The notes beneath the pieces were generated by a model. It made no database searches, was not told the origin of the DNA, and worked only from the letters and a program-made list of their open reading frames with translations. Of a stretch of 13,140 bases of DNA, positions 8,086-13,140 are shown one piece after another; the first letter of the stretch is position 1; every line of letters starts with the position of its first letter. Both the position numbers and the translations under genes were made by a program. The DNA comes from JBBSDV01 sp038240335 (lineage in GTDB: Bacteria > Chloroflexota > Dehalococcoidia > DSTF01 > JACRBR01), in assembly GCA_038240335.1 (NCBI GenBank), contig JBBSDV010000089.1:1-13140 (forward strand), read 5' to 3'.

Positions 8086-9471
8086 ATGGCGATTGGAGCG
8101 GGCACGGTCCGCCGTCCCCCTGCGCCGAAGCCGCGCCCCGTCCTGACCAATCGCAGTTTCCTGCTTCTCTGGCTCGCGCAGCTGATCTCGCAGTCGGCGC
8201 AGAACGCCATTCTTTTCACCCTGCTGATCATCGTCACGAAGCTGACGAAGGGCTCGACCTACACGTCGGTGCTCGTGCTCTCGTTCGTCATCCCGTCGGT
8301 CGTGTTCGGCGTCTTCTCCGGCGTCGTGGTCGATCTCTGGAGCAAGCGGCTGCTGCTGATCTGGACGAACGTCGCCCGCATGCTCCTCGCGATCTGCTTT
8401 CTCTTCGCGCGCGATCACGTATCGCTGCTGATCCTGATCAGCGTGTTCTTCGCGACATCGAGCCAGTTCTTCGGCACCACCGACGCCGTCACAGTGCCAT
8501 CCGTCGTCCCGAAAGAGCAGCTGATGGCGGCGAACAGCATGTTCAGCATGGCCGTCACCGGCTCCCAGCTCGTCGGCATGATCTTCCTCGCGCCGATCTT
8601 GCTGCCGACCGTCGGCGAGGTCTGGCTCTTCGCGATCGCCGCGCTGATGTTCGGCGTTGCCGTGGTCTGCGCCTGGCTAATGCCGCCGATCCGCGACGGC
8701 GACCTCGCTCCCGATAGATCGCTGCCGACGTTCCGGGAGTTCCGGAGCGCGGCGGGCGACTACATGCATACGCTGCGCGCGCTCGCGAAGGATCCAGTAT
8801 CGACGCTGGCGCTCGTGCACTACGCGACGGGCAGCTCGATGGTGCTGCTCTTTGCCGTCCTCGTCCCGCGCTACATGCAGGCCGTCCTCAAGATCTCGCC
8901 CGATAAGGCCGTCACGATCTTTGCACCGGTCGGCGTCGGCGCCATCCTGGGGCTACGGGCGCTGCCGAGCATCGCGTCGCGCTTCGGCAAGAACCGCACC
9001 GTGATCATCGGCATGGTCGGCCTCAGCCTCGCCGTCGTGGCGATCGGGCTCGTCGACCCGATCGGCCGGGCGCTGAAGACGACCGAGTACCTCAACCCCT
9101 TCGGCAGCGGCGGCGATCGCGCGGGCGGACTCTCGATTCTGGTGCTGCTGACGATGGCCTTCGCCGGCCCGCTCGGCTTTGCCTACGCGCTCGTCAATGC
9201 GCCGGCGCAGACCGTCCTCCACGAGCGTGCTCCGGCGGAGATGCGCGGCCGCGTCTTCGCGGCCCAGGTAGTGCTCGCCAACGCCGTCGGCATCTTGCCG
9301 CTTATCGTGGCCGGCTCCGTGGCCGATATTTATGGTGTGGCCCCGGTGCTCTTCGCCATCGCCGTCGTAATGGGGACGATCGCCGGGTTTAGCATCTACT
9401 TCGAAGCGAAGTGGTCGACAGGGATCCGGCCGCCGCCTCCGGAAGCGTCGCCGGGCGGCACGCCGCTGTAA
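8086..9471 (+). CDS. MFS transporter, second of a tandem pair
   Basis: A 461-aa integral membrane protein with about 12 hydrophobic segments. It begins immediately after the preceding stop (TAGATG, zero gap) with no clear Shine-Dalgarno sequence, so translation probably depends on coupling. Matching blocks to its neighbour are RSFLLLWLAQLISQ, GVVVDLWSKR (motif A position), VPKEQLMAANSMF, PRYMQAVLKIS, LVNAPAQTVLHERAPAEMRG with RVFAAQVVLAN, and ADIYGVAPVLFAIAV. Both copies carry an unusual hydrophilic insert in the second half (here TTEYLNPFGSGGDRAGG; in the neighbour AANPLGIFDPGPFGETG). The sequences have diverged well beyond a recent duplication. The substrate is unknown; efflux is the likeliest role from family resemblance. 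Confidence 0.9.
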   Translation: MAIGAGTVRRPPAPKPRPVLTNRSFLLLWLAQLISQSAQNAILFTLLIIVTKLTKGSTYTSVLVLSFVIPSVVFGVFSGVVVDLWSKRLLLIWTNVARMLLAICFLFARDHVSLLILISVFFATSSQFFGTTDAVTVPSVVPKEQLMAANSMFSMAVTGSQLVGMIFLAPILLPTVGEVWLFAIAALMFGVAVVCAWLMPPIRDGDLAPDRSLPTFREFRSAAGDYMHTLRALAKDPVSTLALVHYATGSSMVLLFAVLVPRYMQAVLKISPDKAVTIFAPVGVGAILGLRALPSIASRFGKNRTVIIGMVGLSLAVVAIGLVDPIGRALKTTEYLNPFGSGGDRAGGLSILVLLTMAFAGPLGFAYALVNAPAQTVLHERAPAEMRGRVFAAQVVLANAVGILPLIVAGSVADIYGVAPVLFAIAVVMGTIAGFSIYFEAKWSTGIRPPPPEASPGGTPL

Positions 9472-9492
9472 TGCGGATCGAACCTACGTTCG

Positions 9493-9522
9493 TTGACACC
9501 GCGAGATTACCCTGCATAGACT
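9493..9522 (+). promoter_or_regulatory. Sigma-70-type promoter of the bifunctional nuclease gene
   Basis: An exact TTGACA -35 box (9493-9498) is followed after 18 bp by TAGACT (9517-9522), a 4/6 match to the -10 consensus. Transcription would start near 9529, giving a leader of about 20 nt that contains the GGAGG ribosome site. This is the clearest promoter in the window and separates this gene from the MFS run upstream. Confidence 0.65.
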
Positions 9523-9538
9523 GAATCGGTTCGAAGCT

Positions 9539-9543
9539 GGAGG
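9539..9543 (+). promoter_or_regulatory. Shine-Dalgarno site selecting a TTG start
   Basis: GGAGG lies 5 nt before TTG 9549, 8 nt before TTG 9552 and 17 nt before ATG 9561. The spacing favours one of the two TTG codons over the ATG. Confidence 0.6.
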
Positions 9544-9548
9544 TTGGG

Positions 9549-10082
9549 TTGTTGGTTGAGATGACGATCGAGAGCATCAGGGTCAGCCTGATGAACTACC
9601 AGAGGGTCGTGATCCTCAAGGAGAAGTCGTCCGACCGCTACCTCCCGATCTGGATCGGCCCGGCCGAGGCCGACGCCATCGCGGTGCAGCTGCAGGAAGT
9701 CACCGTGCCACGGCCGCTCACGCACGACCTCCTCCGCTCGATCATCGAGACGCTGGGTGCCGGCGTCAACCACATTCTCGTCAGCGATCTCTCGAACGAC
9801 ACCTTCTACGCGCGCATCATCCTCGACGTCAATGGCGGCACGATGGAGATCGACTCGCGACCGAGCGACGCAATCGCCCTCGCTGTGCGCTCCAAGGTGC
9901 CGATCTTCGCCGAGGAGCAGGTGCTCGACAAGGCCGGCGTCATGCTGGATAAGGATGGCGAGACCGTCGAGCCGAACGCCCGCGGCGCCAAGCCCGACGC
10001 CGCCGAGCTAGAGCGCATGTCCGCGTTCAAGGACTTCATCGAAAGCCTCGACCTCGACGACTTCGACAAACGCAAGAGCTGA
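9549..10082 (+). CDS. Bifunctional nuclease family protein (DUF151/BFN domain)
   Basis: A 177-aa cytoplasmic protein of the DUF151 family, whose members have been reported with DNase/RNase activity; its role here is not known. The domain starts right away (EMTIESIRVSLMNYQRVVILKE) and continues with YLPIWIGPAEADAIAVQL, PRPLTHDLLRSIIETLGA, the signature DSRPSDAIALAVRSKVPIFAEEQVLDKAGV, and a charged, acidic C-terminal tail (FIESLDLDDFDKRKS). The GGAGG site supports a TTG start at 9549 or 9552; ATG 9561 would lose the first four residues and sits too far from it. It has its own strong promoter and appears monocistronic. Confidence 0.92.
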   Translation: MLVEMTIESIRVSLMNYQRVVILKEKSSDRYLPIWIGPAEADAIAVQLQEVTVPRPLTHDLLRSIIETLGAGVNHILVSDLSNDTFYARIILDVNGGTMEIDSRPSDAIALAVRSKVPIFAEEQVLDKAGVMLDKDGETVEPNARGAKPDAAELERMSAFKDFIESLDLDDFDKRKS

Positions 10083-10399
10083 GCGTCGGTTACGGGCTGG
10101 CGGCATGTGGCGCGGAATCGCGATTCGAGATAGCGGGCCACGCTAGCGGACGAAGCCGGAAGCTGGATCGAGCGCCCAGAGTCACCGTATCCCGCTCGCC
10201 GACACGCACTCGCTCGCCTCGCCACTGTCATCCAGACCCAAGCGAAGGATCTCTCCCGGCCACCCCAATAGCATCATCCGGCCACTATCCGACGGTCACC
10301 ACCATCCAGCTTCCAACTTCCACTATCCAGCTTCGGCCTCGAAACGCCACCACAGCCGCGCCCCGCCAACACCGCCGCTCGCCGAGCCGCACCACCACC
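10083..10399. other. Non-coding gap with small repeats and palindromes
   Basis: The gap is 317 bp between the convergent ends of the nuclease and DUF192 genes. No gene is supported. It holds a perfect 12-bp palindrome GAATCGCGATTC (10115-10126), a 5-bp hairpin TAGCG/CGCTA (10131-10145), the third dispersed-repeat copy (10226-10259), and imperfect repeats of ATCCAGCTTC (10304-10313 and 10325-10334) and CCACTATCC (10282-10290 and 10320-10328). As the gap lies between convergent genes, terminators would be expected, but no hairpin with a T-run is visible. Confidence 0.65.
10226..10259 (+). repeat. Dispersed intergenic repeat, copy 3 (diverged)
   Basis: The segment starts TGTCATCCAGACCC and continues AGCGAAGGATCTCTCCCGG. 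It lines up with the copies at 166 and 4543 over about 30 bp with several substitutions, and shares the CTCCGG-like end with copy 1. The orientation is the same as in the other copies. Confidence 0.6.
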
Positions 10400-10960
10400 C
10401 TACGGTACCTGGAACCCAACCTGCATCCCGTCGCTGAGTCCGAGGCGAGCGGCAGCGCCGGCGTTGAGTTCGAGCACGTAGCGCACCGGCGCGTACGGTG
10501 AATAGCGGACGAGCTTGTCGTCGGCGACGCCGGGCTGGGGCGGGATGTTCGCCGTCACGGAGGCGATCTTCTTGTCGTCGCTGATCCACACCATGTCGAG
10601 GGGGAAGCGCATGCCCTTCATCCAGAACGTCGGCACCTGCGTCGTCTGCATGTCGAACAGCATGCCGGAATCGGGCGGCAGCAAGTCGCGGAAGCCGAGA
10701 CCGCGCTCCCGCGCCGGCTCCGTGATCGCAAGCTCGATCGGTAGCGAGCCGCCCGGATACGCGAGCGTCGTAGTCGGCAGCGGGCCGAGCGTGACGATCG
10801 CCGTCGGCGGGCCGTCGCTCGCCGTCGGCGAGGCGATGACCGCCGTGCGCTCGATGCTCGTGCGCGACGCGGCGGCGCTAGGTGTGTTCGTTGACGAGCC
10901 GCACGCAACGAGGGGAACCAGCACCGGCAGGACGAGCGCGCGGGCGAGCATTCGGCGCAT
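10400..10960 (-). CDS. DUF192 family lipoprotein
   Basis: A 186-aa exported protein. The N terminus is a lipoprotein signal (MRRMLARALVLPVLVPLVACG): basic start, hydrophobic core and lipobox L17-V18-A19-C20, so the mature protein should be lipid-anchored outside the membrane. A Ser/Thr/Pro-rich linker to about residue 55 leads to the DUF192 domain: LPIELAITEPARERGLGFRD, the signature FWMKGMRFPLDMVWIS, and AVRY-like YAPVRYVLELNAG near the end. The family's molecular function is not established. The frame is open further upstream to 11227, but that part is antisense to the next gene and domain-free; ATG 10960 gives a clean signal peptide. It is transcribed divergently from the O-antigen-ligase-like gene 48 bp away. 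Confidence 0.92.
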   Translation of the reverse strand: MRRMLARALVLPVLVPLVACGSSTNTPSAAASRTSIERTAVIASPTASDGPPTAIVTLGPLPTTTLAYPGGSLPIELAITEPARERGLGFRDLLPPDSGMLFDMQTTQVPTFWMKGMRFPLDMVWISDDKKIASVTANIPPQPGVADDKLVRYSPYAPVRYVLELNAGAAARLGLSDGMQVGFQVP

Positions 10961-10967
10961 TGATGAG

Positions 10968-10973
10968 ATGATA
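10968..10973 (-). promoter_or_regulatory. Candidate -10 box for a leaderless DUF192 transcript
   Basis: On the minus strand TATCAT lies 7 nt before the ATG at 10960 (spacer CTCATCA), which leaves no room for a Shine-Dalgarno sequence. On the plus strand TACACT (10972-10977) overlaps it and could be the -10 box of the divergent gene. The two promoters would then share their core. No good -35 is visible for either. Confidence 0.45.
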
Positions 10974-10998
10974 CACTTCGCCCGGCGCGCACCTACTC

Positions 10999-11003
10999 GG
11001 AGA
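10999..11003 (+). promoter_or_regulatory. Shine-Dalgarno site of the O-antigen-ligase-like gene
   Basis: GGAGA lies 5 nt before the ATG at 11009 and supports that start over the in-frame ATG about 26 codons later. Confidence 0.55.
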
Positions 11004-11008
11004 ACCAG

Positions 11009-13140
11009 ATGACCGCAGGCCCCCGCCCGCCGACCGTGGATCCCGCGGGCGACGATTCCCCGAGCCGGGCGGCGCTTCTTCCACCGATGGTCGCTCACTC
11101 CCGAGATCGCAGCGTCGCGTTGCAATGGATCGCCGCCGCGCTCGCCGGCTCCTGGGCAGGCTACTTCCTCTTCACCGGCATGCCGCAGTTGACCCTGCAC
11201 GTCTTCCCGGCGACGCTGACGCTGCACATCCTCGTCGCGATCGCCGCGGCGGTCTACGTCGCGTATCTGGCGATTTCGCGGCGGCTGCCTGGAGGCACTC
11301 CGCTCGATATTCCGGTGCTCGCGCTGATCGCCGCGTACGCTATCGGCACGTACGCATCGATCAACTGGCGCGTGAGCCTAGAGGCCGCGCTGCAGTTCAG
11401 TATTGCCATCGTCGCCTTCTACGCCCTCGCCGACCTTCCGTTCCTCAGCGCCAGGCAGCTGCGGCGCGCGCTGATGGCCGTCGGGTTCGCGCTGTCGCTC
11501 TACGCACTCTGGGTCGTCGGCAACGATTACGCCGACTACCTCCGTCTCGCCGACAAGGTCGAGGGGCTACACACGAGCAACATCTTCCCCGCGACGGTGC
11601 CGCGCGTCCACGACGTCAGCGATCACCCGAACGTGCTGGCGATGCTGCTCACGCTCATCCTGCCGTTCTTCGCGCTCGCTGCGTATCAATCCGAGACGCG
11701 CTCGGAGCGGATCGCCGGGTCCGCTGGCCTCGTTATCGGCGCCATGGCGCTCTTCCTGACGCTGTCGCGCGGCGGCTGGATCGGCGCCGGTGCGGGCATC
11801 GCCTTCACGATCGGCGGCGCATGGCTGACGCTGCGGATCCATGATCGCGAGTCGCGGGGCGAAGCGCTCTCGTGGGACGCCCTCGTGCCCGGCAGCATCA
11901 CCCCCACCGCGATCGCAGCAATCGGCGGCGCGTTCGCGCTGTTCGTCGTCGGCACGCTGGCCTTCCTCTCGACGCTCTCGACGCGGCCAGGTTGGCTCTT
12001 CCGCAGCTCGCTCTCGCCCCGGCAGGACGCCTGGCACGTAGGCCGCGCGATCTTTCTTGATCACGCGTTGACTGGCGCCGGTCCGAACACCTTCGGGCTG
12101 CTCTTCCCGCAGTACAGCAAGCACGCCGCCGAATTCATCGTCCACACGCAGCACGCGCACAATGGCTTCCTCCAGCTCGCCGACGACATCGGTCTCCTCG
12201 GCCTGCTGGCTCTGGCGTTGCTCGCCGTCGTCGTGATCGCGATGCTCTGGCGCACCTGGCGTGCCGGCACGATCGAGCAGCGATTGCTGGCGATTGCATG
12301 CGCCGGCGCGCTGCTCGGCTTCTCGATTCACAACCAACTTGATGCCGGGAACATCTGGAAGGCGCCGGGCGTCGCGCTGGCGTTCGTTGGCGCGATCATC
12401 GCCCGCAACTTCATGGAGCTGCCTGCCGCGAACCGTCGACTCCGGCTAGCCGAGCGCGCATCGCGCGACGCCCGTCGCTATGGCGGCTATGCGGTGGGAG
12501 CGGCGCTGCTCGTGCTCCTCGCCGTGCCGTTCGTCGCCTGGTACAAGATCGACGCCGCTCACCATGACTATTACAAGGGCGTCGAGAAGGCGAACAAGGA
12601 CGAGCCGGGCGCCGTCGAGAAGCTGCAAGCCGCCGTCAATGCGGACTCGAGCATGATGGTCTACCAGATGCAGCTCGGGCAGGTGCAGGCGACAAAGTAC
12701 GACCGCGAAGGCCACAAGGATCAGACGCTGATCGAACAGGCGGTCGTCCACTTGCGCCGCGCCGTCGCGCTTGACCCACGCAGCGACCTCGCGCGCGCCA
12801 ACCTCGCCCGCGCATTGCAGCTCGGCGGCCATCCCGACGAAGCAGCCGAACAGGCGCGACTGACGCGGCTGGCGACGTACCACGTGCCACCCGTCCTTCT
12901 CGCCGGCGAGGTCTACGAAGACCTCGGCCGCGACGTCGATGCGATCAGCACGTATGGCCAGGTGATCTCGATGGATGCCGGGCTCGCGAACTCGACTTAC
13001 TGGGATGGGACGCCGTTCCGCCGCCAGCACCTCGACGAGATCCTCAAGTCGTCGACGATCGGCATCAACCAGTGCACCCTGGGCGCTTATCTCGTCGAGG
13101 CGCACCGTTCGTGGCAAACGAGCACCGCCGGCGGGGCGGC
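11009..13140 (+). CDS. O-antigen ligase/polymerase-like membrane protein with C-terminal TPR region (3' end cut by window)
   Basis: 710 codons are open to the window edge with no stop, so the gene is partial. The N-terminal 37 residues are hydrophilic, followed by about 13 hydrophobic segments, the first at about 38-57 and the last at about 490-512. Features of the Wzy_C/O-antigen-ligase family are LFLTLSRGGWIG (S253-RGGW) after a hydrophobic helix and the loop HTQHAHNGFLQLADDIGLLG (H384-N385-G). These proteins join or polymerise lipid-linked glycans on the outer face of the membrane. From about 530 to 665 is a soluble helical region with TPR-like repeats (GAVEKLQAAVNADS, AVVHLRRAVALDPRSDLARANLARAL, AISTYGQVISMDA). 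Such fusions occur in several phyla. The actual glycan is unknown; S-layer or exopolysaccharide glycosylation is possible. The start is supported by GGAGA. The FlaA1/CapD-type gene at 2553 is a plausible pathway partner. Confidence 0.88.
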   Translation, partial: MTAGPRPPTVDPAGDDSPSRAALLPPMVAHSRDRSVALQWIAAALAGSWAGYFLFTGMPQLTLHVFPATLTLHILVAIAAAVYVAYLAISRRLPGGTPLDIPVLALIAAYAIGTYASINWRVSLEAALQFSIAIVAFYALADLPFLSARQLRRALMAVGFALSLYALWVVGNDYADYLRLADKVEGLHTSNIFPATVPRVHDVSDHPNVLAMLLTLILPFFALAAYQSETRSERIAGSAGLVIGAMALFLTLSRGGWIGAGAGIAFTIGGAWLTLRIHDRESRGEALSWDALVPGSITPTAIAAIGGAFALFVVGTLAFLSTLSTRPGWLFRSSLSPRQDAWHVGRAIFLDHALTGAGPNTFGLLFPQYSKHAAEFIVHTQHAHNGFLQLADDIGLLGLLALALLAVVVIAMLWRTWRAGTIEQRLLAIACAGALLGFSIHNQLDAGNIWKAPGVALAFVGAIIARNFMELPAANRRLRLAERASRDARRYGGYAVGAALLVLLAVPFVAWYKIDAAHHDYYKGVEKANKDEPGAVEKLQAAVNADSSMMVYQMQLGQVQATKYDREGHKDQTLIEQAVVHLRRAVALDPRSDLARANLARALQLGGHPDEAAEQARLTRLATYHVPPVLLAGEVYEDLGRDVDAISTYGQVISMDAGLANSTYWDGTPFRRQHLDEILKSSTIGINQCTLGAYLVEAHRSWQTSTAGGA

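Noticed and set aside
7228..8717. Large open frames on both strands across the two MFS genes (7228-8418 minus and 7428-8717 plus)
   Set aside because: Both translate to Arg/Asp/Ala-rich sequence without hydrophobic segments or domains, while the MFS frames show clear transmembrane patterns and conserved blocks.
10961..11227. N-terminal extension of the DUF192 protein to 11227
   Set aside because: It overlaps the divergent ligase gene and would bury the lipoprotein signal peptide in the middle of the protein.
11567..13117. Antisense open frames opposite the ligase-like gene (11567-12337 and 12446-13117)
   Set aside because: The plus-strand frame is open for 710 codons with consistent membrane segments and family motifs; the antisense products are compositional shadows.

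Overview
The window is about 13.1 kb of GC-rich bacterial chromosome with housekeeping and cell-envelope genes and no obvious phage, plasmid or insertion-sequence genes. The mix of gene families suggests a Chloroflexota-like bacterium, probably an environmental genome: DUF951, a DUF151 bifunctional nuclease, a type-2 OMP decarboxylase, a large membrane-anchored FlaA1/CapD sugar-nucleotide enzyme, and an O-antigen-ligase/TPR fusion. This placement is inferred from gene content and base composition only and is moderately uncertain.

Layout. Positions 1-160 are a 7-bp tandem repeat that runs off the left edge. Next come a copy of a short dispersed repeat, a probable promoter and gyrB. After a 131-bp gap there is a polysaccharide-biosynthesis epimerase/dehydratase of the FlaA1/CapD type. 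A 375-bp non-coding gap holds the second dispersed-repeat copy and two strong hairpins. It is followed by a tight five-gene run: murI, pyrF, a DUF951 gene and two tandem paralogous MFS transporters, with overlaps or gaps of 0-9 bp. A separate promoter with an exact TTGACA -35 box drives a DUF151 bifunctional nuclease gene. A 317-bp gap carries the third dispersed-repeat copy and several small repeats. The right end has a divergent pair sharing a 48-bp promoter region: a DUF192 lipoprotein on the minus strand, and a multi-spanning O-antigen ligase/polymerase-like protein with a C-terminal TPR region on the plus strand, cut by the window end.

Functional themes. One theme is envelope and cell surface: D-glutamate supply for peptidoglycan (murI), sugar-nucleotide modification (FlaA1/CapD), glycan polymerisation or ligation, and a secreted lipoprotein. 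The other is housekeeping: gyrase and pyrimidine synthesis. Nothing in the window is a clear new defence or mobile system. The points most worth a second look are a GyrB whose near-invariant EGDSAGG motif reads EGISAGG, a set of gene starts that look leaderless (TANNNT box 6-11 nt before ATG with no Shine-Dalgarno), the dispersed repeat family, and the heptanucleotide array at the edge.
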